Numbered from the stretch's first letter, positions 1-10,281 are shown. The stretch is DNA of 64,000 nucleotides from Stella humosa (GCF_006738645.1 NZ_AP019700.1:2864001-2928000); one strand, 5' to 3'. The notes: a model not told the origin generated them from the letters alone. Made by a program: numbers and translations.

Positions 1-670
<670 letters not shown>

Positions 671-671
<1 letters not shown>

Positions 672-1654
672 CAGCGTCGGTCCTCTGCCATCGGCACGGG
701 GTTGTGGCAGCGGAAATTGCGCTGGGCATCGCCGGTCGGCGGCGGGTCGACCTCGGCACAGACGGCGAGCGCGCGCTCGCAACGCGGTCGGAACGGGCAG
801 CCGGACGGCCGCGAATCGATGCGCGGGGCCACGCCGTCGATCTGGTGCAGCTTCTGGCCCGGCTCCACCATCGAGGCGGACGAGTTCAGCAGGCCCAGCG
901 TATAGGGATGGCGCGGCAGGTCGAGGATGTCGTCGACCGGGCCGACCTCGACGATGCGGCCCGCATACATGACGGCCACGCGGTCGGCCAGCTCGGCCAC
1001 CACGGCCAGGTCGTGGGTGATCCACAAGACCGCCGTGCCGGTCTCGCGGCTCAGCTTCTGGACCTCGAACAGGATCTGGCTCTGGATGGTGACGTCGAGC
1101 GCCGTCGTCGGCTCGTCGGCGATGATGAGATCGGGTTCGTTCAGCAATGCCGTGGCGATCGCCACGCGCTGGCGCATCCCGCCCGAGAATTCGTGCGGGT
1201 ATTGCTTGAGCCGCGTCTGCGGCGAGGAAATGCCGACCCGGGCCAGCGCGTCGGCGGCGCGGCGCATGGCGCCCGGTCGGTCGCCGGGCCGGTGCTCCAG
1301 GATCGCCTCGGCCATCTGCTCGCCGATGGTCAGCACCGGGTTCAGGGTCATCAGCGGGTCCTGGAAGATCATGGCGATGCGGTCGCCGCGCAGGCCCCGC
1401 AGCGTCTCGGGCGTGGCCCGGCACAGGTCGCGGCCCCGGAACAGCACCTCGCCCGCGACGATCTCCCCCGGCGGGTCGACCAGTTGGACCAGCGAGAAGC
1501 CGGTCACCGACTTGCCCGACCCCGATTCGCCCACCAGGCCCAGCACCTCGCCGAGGGCGATGGTGAAGTCGACGCCGTCGACCGCAGCCCACGCGCCGTC
1601 GGCAGCGTGGAACACCGTGCGCAAGCCACGGACGGCGAGCAACGGCTCGGTCAT
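671..1654 (-). CDS. dppD: Oligopeptide/dipeptide ABC transporter ATPase (DppD-type)
   Basis: First ATPase subunit of the importer, 327 residues, the usual length for the family. Walker A GESGSGKS lies near residues 42-49, the signature is FSGGMRQRVAIATAL, Walker B ends IIADEPTTALDVT and the H-loop is WITHD. After the ATPase core comes the C-terminal extension typical of peptide/nickel transporters (RHPYTLGLL, then the cysteine-bearing CPFRPRCERALAVC). The start at MTEPLL was chosen because the longer open frame upstream belongs to the dppC shadow, and because this ATG overlaps the dppC stop by four bases. It is the fourth gene of the five-gene leftward operon. Confidence 0.95.
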
Positions 1655-2568
1655 TGGCCGCGCACGTTGAGGCTGCGGCGCAGACGGTCGCCGAAGACGT
1701 TGAGCGACATGATCAGCAGCACCAGCGCAATGCCCGGGAAGACCGCGATCCAGTATTCGCCCGACAGCAGGAACTCGAAGCCGTTGGCGATGAGCAGGCC
1801 GAGCGAGGGCTGGGTCACCGGCACGCCGACGCCGAGGAAGGACAAGGTCGCCTCCAGGGTGATGGCGCCGGCGACGCTGATCGTCGCCACCACCAGGACC
1901 GAGCCGATCGAGTTGGGCAGCAGGTGGGCCAGCATGATGTGGCGGCGCGGCAGGCCGAAATTGACCGCCGCCTCGATGTATTCCTTGCGCCGCTCCACCA
2001 TGGCGGCCGCCCGCATCAGCCGGGCGTAGTGGGCCCACTGCACGATGATGATGGCGAAGATCACCTTGTCGACGCCGCGCCCGATCGAGGCGAGCAGGAC
2101 GAGCGCCACCAGGATCGAGGGGAAGCCCAGCATGAAGTCGACCACGCGCATCAGGGCTGCATCGACCCAGCCGCCGAACTGGGCCGCGACCAAACCTGCC
2201 GTGATGCCGATGACGAGCGCGCCCGATGTGGCCGACAGCCCGACCATCAGGCTGGTGCGCAGCCCGTAGAGGATGGCGCTCAGCATGTCGCGGCCCTGCG
2301 AATCGGTACCGAGCCAGTAGGTGATGCCGGTCATGCCGCTCTCGCCGGGGGCCAGGCGGTTGTCCATGACGCTGAGCTTGGCAAGATCGTAGGGGTTCTG
2401 CGGCGCGATCACCGGCGCCAGCACCGCCAGCAGCACCAGCGCGCCCAGCAGCAGGCCGGCCCCCTTCGGTGTCGGACGCCGGCGCAGGCGGCGCAGCACC
2501 TGGCGGCGGAGCGGCGTGTCCGCCGCCGTCGGCGGGGCCGCGGTGGAGGCCGGGGGCGACGCGGTCAT
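1651..2568 (-). CDS. dppC: Peptide-type ABC transporter permease (DppC-like)
   Basis: Inner-membrane permease of 305 residues. A Pro/Ala/Arg-rich cytoplasmic N-terminus precedes the first membrane helix (LLLGALVLLAVLAPVIAP). A periplasmic stretch with the family motif YWLGTDSQGRDMLSAILYG follows, then about five more helices. The coupling loop contains KEYIEAAVNFG, the EAA-type motif that contacts the ATPase. Its ATG overlaps the dppB stop by four bases and its stop overlaps the dppD start by four, consistent with one mRNA and fixed stoichiometry. It pairs with the DppB-type permease to form the translocation channel. Confidence 0.95.
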   Translation of the reverse strand: MTASPPASTAAPPTAADTPLRRQVLRRLRRRPTPKGAGLLLGALVLLAVLAPVIAPQNPYDLAKLSVMDNRLAPGESGMTGITYWLGTDSQGRDMLSAILYGLRTSLMVGLSATSGALVIGITAGLVAAQFGGWVDAALMRVVDFMLGFPSILVALVLLASIGRGVDKVIFAIIIVQWAHYARLMRAAAMVERRKEYIEAAVNFGLPRRHIMLAHLLPNSIGSVLVVATISVAGAITLEATLSFLGVGVPVTQPSLGLLIANGFEFLLSGEYWIAVFPGIALVLLIMSLNVFGDRLRRSLNVRGQ

Positions 2569-3542
2569 GCCAGTTCCCCCGTCAGCTTCACGCGCGGGTC
2601 CAGCGCGGCATAGAGGATGTCGACCAGCAGGTTGACGGCGACGAACAACAGCGTTGCCAGCATGACGTAGGCGACCACGACCGGCCGGTCGAGCTGGTAG
2701 ATGCTGTCGATCAGCAGCTTGCCCATGCCGGGCCAGGCGAACACCGTCTCGGTGATGGTCGAGAAGGCGACGAGGCTGCCGAATTCGATCCCGACCACGG
2801 TGACGACGGGGATCAGGATGTTGCGCAGCACGTGCCGGCCGACGATGCGGCGGCGGCGCACGCCCTTGGCGCGGGCGTATTTCACATAGTCCTGGGTCAT
2901 CGTCTCGGTCGTGCCGGCCGCGACCAGGCGGATGATCAGCGCCAGGTTGGGGATCGCGAGGTTGAGCGCCGGCAGGACCAGGTGCCGCAGCCCGTCCAGC
3001 GTCAGCAGGCTGGTCTGCACCCCCAGCACCGAGACCGTGTCGCCGCGCCCGGCGGTCGGCAGCCAGCGCAGCACGACGGCGAAGAGGAGGATCAGCATCA
3101 TCCCCTTCCAGAAATTGGGCAGCGAATAGCCCAGCACCGTGCCCGCCATGATCACCCGGGCCGGCCGGCTCTCCGGGTCGAGCCCGGCCAGCAGGCCGAG
3201 CGGGATGCCCAGCGTCAGCGCGAAGGTCATCGCCAGCAGCACCAGCTCGAAGGTGGCCGGCAGGCGCGCCAGGATCAGGCCCGCCGCCGGGACCCCATGC
3301 ACGAAGGAGCGGCCGAGGTCGCCCTTCAGGGCGTTGCCCATGAAGACCAGGTATTGCTGCCAAACCGGCAGGTCGAGGCCGAGCCGGCGGATCATCGCCT
3401 CCCGCTCGACGGCGCTGACCTGCGGCGGCACCAGCACCTCGATCGGGTCGCCGATGCCGTAGACGGCAAAGAAGACCACGACCGAGACCGCCAGCAGCAC
3501 CAGGATGCTCTGGATCAGCCGCTGCAGGACATAGGCGCCCAT
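2565..3542 (-). CDS. dppB: Peptide-type ABC transporter permease (DppB-like)
   Basis: Inner-membrane permease of 325 residues, the usual size for DppB/OppB. The N-terminal helix (LIQSILVLLAVSVVVFFAVYGIGD) is followed by a large periplasmic loop and five further helices. The loop around DYVKYARAKGVRRRRIVGRHVLRN is the EAA-like ATPase-contact motif. It starts 32 bases after the binding-protein gene and overlaps dppC. Subfamily assignment as DppB rather than GsiC/NikB rests on general resemblance only. Confidence 0.95.
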   Translation of the reverse strand: MGAYVLQRLIQSILVLLAVSVVVFFAVYGIGDPIEVLVPPQVSAVEREAMIRRLGLDLPVWQQYLVFMGNALKGDLGRSFVHGVPAAGLILARLPATFELVLLAMTFALTLGIPLGLLAGLDPESRPARVIMAGTVLGYSLPNFWKGMMLILLFAVVLRWLPTAGRGDTVSVLGVQTSLLTLDGLRHLVLPALNLAIPNLALIIRLVAAGTTETMTQDYVKYARAKGVRRRRIVGRHVLRNILIPVVTVVGIEFGSLVAFSTITETVFAWPGMGKLLIDSIYQLDRPVVVAYVMLATLLFVAVNLLVDILYAALDPRVKLTGELA

Positions 3543-3574
3543 CGCCGGTGCCGCCCGCCCTCAGCCGCTCCCGG

Positions 3575-5194
3575 TCAGCGCGCGGCTGGCCGGATCGACA
3601 TGGCCAGCGTCTGCTGGTCGGAGCGGCCGGTCATCGTCAGCCCGGCCTTGTAGCCCCAGATCGAGCTTTCGAAGTGCAGCGGGATGAAGGCCCCGTCCTC
3701 CAGCGCCTTGGCCATCGCCTGCTGCAGGAGCCCCGCCCGCTTGCCGTCGTCCAGGGTGGAGATGGCGCTGCGGATCAGCCGGTCGAAGTCGGGATTCGAG
3801 TAGCCGCCATAGTTCGAGCCGCCGACCGTCTTGGCTTCGTCCGGCGTCGCCGGCCACTGCCGCAGGAAGGATGCCGCCTCGCCGGTGCCAGACCCCCAGC
3901 CGCCCATTGCGAAGCTGAATTCCTTCTTGGCGCGGCGCGAGAAGTAGATGGCGCGCGTCATCGTATCGACCTCGGCCTTGATACCGACCTGGGTCAGGTA
4001 CTGGGCGACCGCCTGGGTGATCTGGCTGTCGTTGATGTAGCGGTCGTTGGTCGCCGACAGCGTCACCTGGAAGCCGTTGGGGTATCCCGCCTCGGCCAGC
4101 AGCTTCTTCGCCTGGGCCGGGTCGTAGCGCAGCACGGGCGGGTTCGGCAGGGTCCCGAACATGCCGGTCGGCAGGAACTGGTAGGCCGGGGTGGCAGCCC
4201 CGTCCATGATCCGCTTCACGATGGCATCGCGGTCGATCGCCAGCGACATCGCCTGGCGGACCCGCGGGTCCTTCATCGGGTTGCCGCCCTTGTCCGACTT
4301 GACGAAGGGGCTGTTGTCGCGCGCCACGTCGAGCTGGAAGTAGATGACGCGGGTGGACGGCGTCACGACATGGCCGAAGCGCGCATCATTGCGGATGCGG
4401 CCCAGATCGCGCGCGGCCGGGTTCTCGATCAGGTCGTAGTCGCCGGCCAGCAGCCCGGCCAGGCGCGGGCCGGCATTGGTGACGGGCACGTAGCGGACAT
4501 TGGCCCAGGGCTCTGCCGCGCCCCAGTGGCGCTCGTTGCGCTCCAGCTCGATGGCCGAGCCGCGGACGTAGCTCTTCAGCTTGTAGGGGCCGGTGCCGAT
4601 GGCAGCCGTGCCGTCGTTGAAGTTGGCGACGCCGGGCCAGGGGCTGGTGACGCCGCAGCCCTTGGCGACGTCGAACGCGATCGGTCCATGCTCGACGATG
4701 GACGCGCTGAGGATCATCAGGCCGGACAGGTGGGTGGCCAGCAGCGGCTCCGGCGTCTTGGTGGTGATGACGACGGTGCCGGCGTCGGGCGCCTCGACCG
4801 AGGCGAAGTTGGCCGTGGTATCGGCGAACGACCCGGCGATCGCGGTCTCGTTCTTCAGCGTGCGGCAGAAGGTGAAGAGCACGTCCTCGGACGTGAAGGG
4901 CTTGCCGTTCGAGAAGGTCACGCCCGGCCGCAGCTTGAAGGTCCAGCGGTTGGCGCCGTCGTTCTCGAACGAGGTCGCCAGCGCCGGGTGCAGCTTCTGC
5001 ATCTCGTCCTGGCGCAGCAGGCCTTCGTAGATGTGGGCGGCGAGCGCGTTGTTCGGCGTCAGGTCGTGATAGTGCGGGTCGACCGCCGTCGGCTCGGAGG
5101 CGAGCGCGATGCGCAGGTTCTGCGACCAGGCCGGACCGGCCAGAAGGCAGGCCCCGGCAACGCTTGCGACCAACACGCGGCTGTGCATCGACAT
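3575..5194 (-). CDS. Periplasmic solute-binding protein family 5 (peptide/nickel type)
   Basis: Captures the substrate in the periplasm and delivers it to the DppBC-type channel. It has 539 residues, typical of SBP family 5. The chosen start (ATG 5192-5194) follows a GGAG box about nine bases upstream; a start 12 codons earlier is open but lacks one. An Ala-rich signal peptide ends near AGPAWSQ. The mature protein opens with the family pattern (RIALASEPTAVDPHY, then AAHIYEGLL) and carries the internal sequence SFENDGANRWTFKLRPGVTFS. It is the first gene of the operon and divergent from an RpiR regulator. The ligand is unknown. Confidence 0.94.
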   Translation of the reverse strand: MSMHSRVLVASVAGACLLAGPAWSQNLRIALASEPTAVDPHYHDLTPNNALAAHIYEGLLRQDEMQKLHPALATSFENDGANRWTFKLRPGVTFSNGKPFTSEDVLFTFCRTLKNETAIAGSFADTTANFASVEAPDAGTVVITTKTPEPLLATHLSGLMILSASIVEHGPIAFDVAKGCGVTSPWPGVANFNDGTAAIGTGPYKLKSYVRGSAIELERNERHWGAAEPWANVRYVPVTNAGPRLAGLLAGDYDLIENPAARDLGRIRNDARFGHVVTPSTRVIYFQLDVARDNSPFVKSDKGGNPMKDPRVRQAMSLAIDRDAIVKRIMDGAATPAYQFLPTGMFGTLPNPPVLRYDPAQAKKLLAEAGYPNGFQVTLSATNDRYINDSQITQAVAQYLTQVGIKAEVDTMTRAIYFSRRAKKEFSFAMGGWGSGTGEAASFLRQWPATPDEAKTVGGSNYGGYSNPDFDRLIRSAISTLDDGKRAGLLQQAMAKALEDGAFIPLHFESSIWGYKAGLTMTGRSDQQTLAMSIRPAAR

Positions 5195-5290
5195 GCTTCG
5201 TCTCCTGTCCCGACCGACCGTTTTTGACATAAATATTTTCGTTGGTTAGGAAGCATGAAACCCATCCAACGTCAATCGAGGCCATTGCCG
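5195..5290. promoter_or_regulatory. Divergent promoter/operator region between the peptide importer and its RpiR-type regulator
   Basis: A 96-base gap between divergent genes. It contains a marked AT-rich island in otherwise GC-rich DNA: TTGACA at 5224-5229 immediately followed by the palindrome AAATATTT (5231-5238). RpiR-family operators are often short AT-rich palindromes, so this is the best candidate site for the adjacent regulator. The GAGG at 5278-5281 is the ribosome-binding site that fixes the regulator start at 5291. The regulatory assignment is inference. Confidence 0.45.
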
Positions 5291-6163
5291 ATGTCCCAGC
5301 CCTTGCGCCCGACGACAGACTTGGCCAACCGGATCGCCGGGGCCTATCCGTCGCTCAGCGCCGGGCACCGCAAGGCGGCCGACTTCGTGCTGCAGAACCC
5401 GCTCGACACCGCGACCATGACGATCGAGGGTTTCGGCGCGCAGAGCGGCACCTCGACCGCCACGGTAACCCGCTTCGTGCGGGTGCTGGGCTTTGCCGGT
5501 TATGGCGAGTTCCGCGCCGCCCTGTCCGCCGCACTCAAGCTGGCGATGGCCCCGGTCGACGGCTTCGCCGATGCCCGTGCCGCCGCCGGCTCGACCTTCG
5601 CCACTCTGGCCGGCGCGCTGCGGGACCAGGCGGCCAACTTCGATGAGGCGATCTCCCAGCTCGACGAGGCCGTCGTGTTGCGCGCGGTCGCCACGCTGCT
5701 GGGCGCCCGCCGCATCTTCCTGCTGGGATCGGGCGCCAGCCACCACGTCGCCTCCTTCCTGGAGGACGGCTTCGCGCTCTACCTGGATGCGGACGTGATC
5801 TTCGCCGCCTCGCGCGGCGGGCCGGAGCGGGCGATCCGCCACATGCTGTCGGCCGGCCCCGAGGACCTCGTGGTCGCGGTCTCGATCCCGCGCTACTCCC
5901 GCACCACGGTCGACCTCTGCCATTTCGCGCGCAAGCGCGGCGTGCCGGTGCTCGCACTCACCGACGCCGCCACCTCGCCGCTCGCCCGCATCGCCGACAT
6001 GACGCTCTACGCGCCCGCCCGCAACCGCCTGCTACCCAACTCGCCGACGGCGGCCTTCGCGCTGGCCGACGGGCTGGTCACCACGATCGCCAAGGAACGG
6101 CCCGACGCGGTCGAGACCCTGAAGGGGCTGAGCGAAGGGCTATTGTGGACGTTCCATCACTGA
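5291..6163 (+). CDS. RpiR/MurR-family transcriptional regulator
   Basis: Phosphosugar-responsive DNA-binding regulator, 290 residues. Residues about 10-85 form the HTH_6 domain (HRKAADFVLQNP, then the recognition region GTSTATVTRFVRVLGFAGYGEFR). Residues about 125-270 form the SIS domain (RIFLLGSGASHHVASFL, DLVVAVSIPRYSRTTVDLC, VPVLALTDAATSPLARIAD). The ATG at 5291 was preferred over 5255 because GAGG lies nine bases upstream. It is divergent from the peptide-type importer and most likely controls it. SIS domains usually sense sugar phosphates, so the true substrate of the importer may be sugar- or amino-sugar-linked. Confidence 0.92.
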   Translation: MSQPLRPTTDLANRIAGAYPSLSAGHRKAADFVLQNPLDTATMTIEGFGAQSGTSTATVTRFVRVLGFAGYGEFRAALSAALKLAMAPVDGFADARAAAGSTFATLAGALRDQAANFDEAISQLDEAVVLRAVATLLGARRIFLLGSGASHHVASFLEDGFALYLDADVIFAASRGGPERAIRHMLSAGPEDLVVAVSIPRYSRTTVDLCHFARKRGVPVLALTDAATSPLARIADMTLYAPARNRLLPNSPTAAFALADGLVTTIAKERPDAVETLKGLSEGLLWTFHH

Positions 6164-6181
6164 GAGGCACCGAGCGACCCC

Positions 6182-8530
6182 TCACCCCTCCAGCAGGCCG
6201 CGCGCAACGGCATCGACGATGGCATCGGCGTCGATGCCGTGCACGCGGTAGAGGTCCTGGATGTCGCCCGACTGCCCGAAGCTGTCGACGCCCAGCGGCA
6301 CCACGCGGTGGCCGTCGACGGCACCCAGCCAGGACAGGGTCGCCGGGTGGCCGTCCACCACCGTCACGATGACGGCATCGGCCGCCAGTGGTGCCAGCAA
6401 ACGCGCGATCCGGCTGTCCCCGCCTGACGTGGCGGCCGTCCGCCAGCCGGCATGCAGGATGTCGGCCGAGGTAACCGCCAGCAGGCCCGCACCCGGCACG
6501 TCCTCCAGGATCGCCGCATGGGCGGCGATCGCCTCGGGTGCCACCGCGCCCACATAGACGATGGCGACCGGGGCACCCTTGGCCGGCGGTGCCAGCCAGT
6601 AGCCGCCCGACAGCACGTCGGCGCGACGGCGATCCTGGTCGGCAGCGGGGGCCGGCTGCTCGAGCTGGCGGGTGGACAGGCGCAGATAGACCGATCCCCC
6701 CTCCTCGGCCTGCATGTGACGGAAGCCCCAGGCCATGACGATCGCCAGCTCGTCGACGAAAGCCGGCTCGAAGGCCGTCAGGCCCGCCTGGCCGATGCCG
6801 ATCAGGGGGGTGCTGATCGACTGGTGCGCGCCGCCTTCCGGCGCCAGCGTCAGGCCGGACGGCGTCGCCACCAGCATGAAGCGGGCATCCTGGTAGCAGG
6901 CATAGTTGAGCGCATCGAGGCCGCGCATGATGAAGGGATCGTAGAGCGTGCCGATCGGCAGCAGCCGGCGGCCATAGAGGCTGTGCGTCAGGCCGAACGC
7001 AGCCAGCGTCAGGAACAGGTTGTGCTCGGCGATGCCGAGTTCGACATGCTGGCCGGACGGCCCCATCGCCCAGCGCTGGGCCGACACCACCTTCTCGTCC
7101 CGGAAGATGTCGTGGCGCTCGCTGCGGTCGAAGATGCCGCGGCGGTTGACCCAGCCGCCGAGGTTGGTCGACACGGTGACGTCGGGCGAGGTCGTGACGA
7201 TGCGCTCGGCCAGCTGGCTTTCCCCGGCCGCCAGCTCCGACAGCATGCGCCCGAAGCCTTCCTGGGTGGACATGCGCTGGGCGGTCGGCACCGGCAGCGC
7301 ATCCGGCACCGGCACGGACTGGTCCTCGAACCGCCGGAAGCCCTCGCGGGCGAACGGCACCCGCGCCAGGAATTCCTTCAGCACCGGCGCCGGCAGGTCG
7401 AGGCCGGCGAAGTGATCCCATTCCTGGCCGTCGGCGATGCGGTTGGCCTTCTTGAAGCCCGCCATCTGGTCGCGGTTCATCAGGCCGGAATGATTGTCCT
7501 TGTGGCCGGCGAAGGGCAGGCCGAAGCCCTTCACCGTATAGGCGATGAAGCAGGTCGGCAGGTCGTCGGTGACGGCCTCGAACGCCTCCAGCACGGCCTC
7601 GATATCGTGGCCGGCCAGGTTCGTCATGAGGACGCCCAGCGCATCGTCGTCCAACTCGTCGAGCAGCGCGCGGATGCCCGGCAGGTGGCCGATGTCGCGC
7701 TCCAGCCGCGGCCGCCAGGCCTCGCCGCCCTTGAAGACCAGCGCCGAATAGAGCTGGTTCGGGCAGGCGTCGATCCAGTCGCGGAGGGCAGCGCCGTCCG
7801 GGCGCTTGAAGGCGGCCTCCAGCTTCTTGCCGTACTTCAGGGTGACGACGCGCCAGCCCATCGACTGGAAGATGCCGTCGATGCGCATGAAAAGGCGGTC
7901 GGAAACAACGCTATCCAGGCTTTGCCTGTTGTAGTCGATGATCCACCAGAGGTTCCGGACATCATGCTTCCAGCCCTCCAGCATCGCCTCGAAGACGTTG
8001 CCTTCGTCCAGTTCGGCGTCGCCCACCACCGCCACCATGCGGCCGGCCGGGCGGTGGGTCGGCACCATCTCCTTCAGCCGCAGATAGTCCTGGGCGATCG
8101 AGGCGAACGTCGTCATCGCCACGCCGAGGCCGACCGAGCCGGTCGAGAAATCGACGTCGTCGGCATCCTTGGTGCGCGAGGGATAGGACTGCGCCCCGCC
8201 CAGCGCGCGGAACCGCTCCAGCTTGCCCTGCTCCTGCCGGCCCAGCAGGTACTGGATGGCGTGGTAGATCGGGCTGGCGTGCGGCTTGACGGCGATGCGG
8301 TCCTGCGGCCGGAGCACCGACAAATAAAGAGCGGTCAGGATCGTGGCGCAGGATGCGCTCGACGCCTGGTGGCCGCCCACCTTGAGGCCGTCGCGGCTGT
8401 CGCGCTCGTGGTTGGCCTGGTGGATCATCCAGCTCGAAAGCCAGAGGATCTTGCGCTCCAGTTCGCGCAGGATGGTAATTCGGTCGCCGGAGGCCGGCTC
8501 GGGAAAGACCTCGATCGGGAGCGCGCTCAT
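6182..8530 (-). CDS. Thiamine-diphosphate-dependent transketolase / homodimeric pyruvate dehydrogenase E1-like enzyme
   Basis: A 782-residue protein with the layout of homodimeric E1 (AceE-like). An N-terminal ThDP-binding half carries the GDAELDEGNVFEA motif, with WIIDYNRQSLD completing the GDG-N type cofactor site. A central pyrimidine-binding domain follows (SPDVTVSTNLGGW, VELGIAEHNLFLTLAAFG), then a C-terminal transketolase domain. It is about 100 residues shorter than E. coli AceE, and no E2 or E3 gene lies nearby, so decarboxylating 2-oxoacid dehydrogenase activity is not assured. The start at 8530 has a Shine-Dalgarno-like AGGATC upstream. It lies 38 bases downstream of malonyl-CoA decarboxylase and is probably co-transcribed with it. 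The substrate is unassigned. Confidence 0.82.
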   Translation of the reverse strand: MSALPIEVFPEPASGDRITILRELERKILWLSSWMIHQANHERDSRDGLKVGGHQASSASCATILTALYLSVLRPQDRIAVKPHASPIYHAIQYLLGRQEQGKLERFRALGGAQSYPSRTKDADDVDFSTGSVGLGVAMTTFASIAQDYLRLKEMVPTHRPAGRMVAVVGDAELDEGNVFEAMLEGWKHDVRNLWWIIDYNRQSLDSVVSDRLFMRIDGIFQSMGWRVVTLKYGKKLEAAFKRPDGAALRDWIDACPNQLYSALVFKGGEAWRPRLERDIGHLPGIRALLDELDDDALGVLMTNLAGHDIEAVLEAFEAVTDDLPTCFIAYTVKGFGLPFAGHKDNHSGLMNRDQMAGFKKANRIADGQEWDHFAGLDLPAPVLKEFLARVPFAREGFRRFEDQSVPVPDALPVPTAQRMSTQEGFGRMLSELAAGESQLAERIVTTSPDVTVSTNLGGWVNRRGIFDRSERHDIFRDEKVVSAQRWAMGPSGQHVELGIAEHNLFLTLAAFGLTHSLYGRRLLPIGTLYDPFIMRGLDALNYACYQDARFMLVATPSGLTLAPEGGAHQSISTPLIGIGQAGLTAFEPAFVDELAIVMAWGFRHMQAEEGGSVYLRLSTRQLEQPAPAADQDRRRADVLSGGYWLAPPAKGAPVAIVYVGAVAPEAIAAHAAILEDVPGAGLLAVTSADILHAGWRTAATSGGDSRIARLLAPLAADAVIVTVVDGHPATLSWLGAVDGHRVVPLGVDSFGQSGDIQDLYRVHGIDADAIVDAVARGLLEG

Positions 8531-8568
8531 CGGTGATCCTCGAGAAGGCTTGCGATTGCGGCGCCGGC

Positions 8569-9996
8569 TCACCCCTTGGCCAGCGCCCGGATCGGCGATG
8601 AGGCGGAGATCTTGCCCTCGCCGCGATAGGCCTCGTGGTTCGTGTCGATGCTGTCGAACCGGTAGAGATAGTTCACCATCATCCCGAAGGACTGGCGCAT
8701 CCCCTTGTCGGACGGATCGGCCAGCCAGTCGAGGCGCTCGACGCGGGCGCCGTTGGTCAGGTGGAAATGCGCGACCGGGTCGATCGCGCGCCGCCCCTTG
8801 GGCCGGAGCGAGGTGAGATAGGTGGCGCCCAGCCGCTCCAGCGGCGGCCGCAGCGCGTCGGCCAGCGCCGGCCGGGTGAGCCAGGTGCCGTCCGCCAGTG
8901 CCGCGGCGGCCCCGCCGGCGACGCCATGGGCCGCGGCCGCCACCGCGTCGCTTTCCCCCGGCCGCAGGAGCGCCTCGAAGCCGCCATCGGCGATGCGGCC
9001 GTCCAGCCAGGTCCGGAAGCCCGGGATCGGCGACAGGGTGGCGAACGTCTTCAGGTTGCGCAGTTCGCCCGCCAGCAGGTCGACGACGCGCTTGATCAGG
9101 AAATTGCCGAAGCTGATGCCGTCCAGCCCGCGCTGGCAGTTCGAGATCGAGTAGAAGATCGCGGTGTCGGCCGACTTGGGGTCGGCCACCGGCGCGCTCT
9201 CGTCCAGCAAGGGCTCGATATGGCCCGAGATGCCATTGACCAGCGCCACCTCGACGAAGATCAGCGGCTCGTCCGGCATGCGCGGGTGGAAGAAGGCAAA
9301 GCAGCGGCGGTCGGCCTCCAGCCGGTTCTTTAGGTCGCGCCAGTCGCGGATGGCATGCACCGCCTCGTAGGCGATCAGCTTCTCCAGGAGGGCCGCCGGC
9401 GCCTCCCAGGTGATCCGCCGCAGTTCGAGGAAGCCGACATCGAACCAGGACGCCAGCAAGCCGTGCAGGTCGGCGTCGAGAGCCGCCAGGGCCGGGTCGC
9501 CGCGTGCGATGGGCAGCAGCTCAGCCCGAAGATCAACCAGAAACTTAACACCTTCCGGCAAACCGTTGAATTGCTTCAGCAACCGAACCCTGGGTGCTTC
9601 CAGGGCGCGGGCCAGATCACGCTCGGCCCGCATCACCTTGTCCGGCTCGGCCGCGATCAGCGCCTCGGCCGCCGCCTTCACCGCGTCATGGTCGCAGCCG
9701 AAGTCGCCCGCCAACATGCGCAGGAACCGGTCCCGCCCGATCGCGCTCAGTTCCAGGTAGGTGCGGCCCAGTTCGGCCGCGCGCTGGCGGGCCGAGACCT
9801 CGCCGCCCTTGCCGTCCAGGCAGTCGCGCATCTGCGTGTGCAGGCGCTGCGCATCGTCGCTCGGCAGGTCCGGTCGGGGCCCTGCCCCGACCGCGCCGCG
9901 CGCGGATGCCGAGATGTCCCGCCATGCCGCCCGCAAATTGCCGAGCGTGCGGTCGAGGACGACATCGAGGAAGCCGGGTGCGGTACGATCGTTCAT
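8569..9996 (-). CDS. mcd: Malonyl-CoA decarboxylase
   Basis: Converts malonyl-CoA to acetyl-CoA and CO2. It has 475 residues, matching bacterial MCD. The N-terminal helical domain contains LRAELLPIARGDPALAALDADL. The C-terminal acetyltransferase-like catalytic domain has HPRMPDEPLIFVEVALVNGI, the conserved SNCQRGLDGISFGNFLIKRVV region and, near the C-terminus, HFHLTNGARVERLDWLAD followed by the conserved MVNYLYR. It is first gene of a leftward pair with the transketolase/E1-like gene. No malonyl-CoA synthetase or malonate transporter is adjacent, so it may act on endogenous malonyl-CoA or on malonate activated elsewhere. Confidence 0.93.
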   Translation of the reverse strand: MNDRTAPGFLDVVLDRTLGNLRAAWRDISASARGAVGAGPRPDLPSDDAQRLHTQMRDCLDGKGGEVSARQRAAELGRTYLELSAIGRDRFLRMLAGDFGCDHDAVKAAAEALIAAEPDKVMRAERDLARALEAPRVRLLKQFNGLPEGVKFLVDLRAELLPIARGDPALAALDADLHGLLASWFDVGFLELRRITWEAPAALLEKLIAYEAVHAIRDWRDLKNRLEADRRCFAFFHPRMPDEPLIFVEVALVNGISGHIEPLLDESAPVADPKSADTAIFYSISNCQRGLDGISFGNFLIKRVVDLLAGELRNLKTFATLSPIPGFRTWLDGRIADGGFEALLRPGESDAVAAAAHGVAGGAAAALADGTWLTRPALADALRPPLERLGATYLTSLRPKGRRAIDPVAHFHLTNGARVERLDWLADPSDKGMRQSFGMMVNYLYRFDSIDTNHEAYRGEGKISASSPIRALAKG

Positions 9997-10281
9997 GCCC
10001 TTCGATTAGCGCACCGCGCCCCTTTCCGGCAAGGCAAGGCAACCGCCATCGCCAGCCCCGCATGATCGCCGATCGCACGAGATTGGCACGGTCGGCAAAC
10101 CGCCGGCAGCATCGGCGGTTGTACGCATCGGCGCCTTTGCAGACCGGCAGGGGTGGATCGGCAGATTTGCGAGCCCGCCCGCAAGTCCAAACTTGTGCGC
10201 CCGCCGATTGAAGATCACGCTTCGTCTTGGCGTCCAATCATTCGGCCCCCAAAAGGGCAGCGTAGGCGAGGAACTGGCTTC
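9997..10281. promoter_or_regulatory. 285-base divergent intergenic region between mcd and the RTX gene
   Basis: No gene is supported here. Two symmetric elements are visible: a perfect 7-base inverted repeat AACCGCC/GGCGGTT (10098-10104 and 10114-10120) and CAAGT-4-ACTTG (10182-10195). Either could be an operator for the divergent genes. No convincing -35/-10 pair was found. GAGGAA shortly before 10282 is the RTX ribosome-binding site. Confidence 0.35.

Noticed and set aside
6452-8536. 694-codon plus-strand frame opposite the E1-like gene
   Set aside because: Composition is typical of an antisense frame (Arg/Gln/His-rich) and the opposite strand has clear ThDP motifs.
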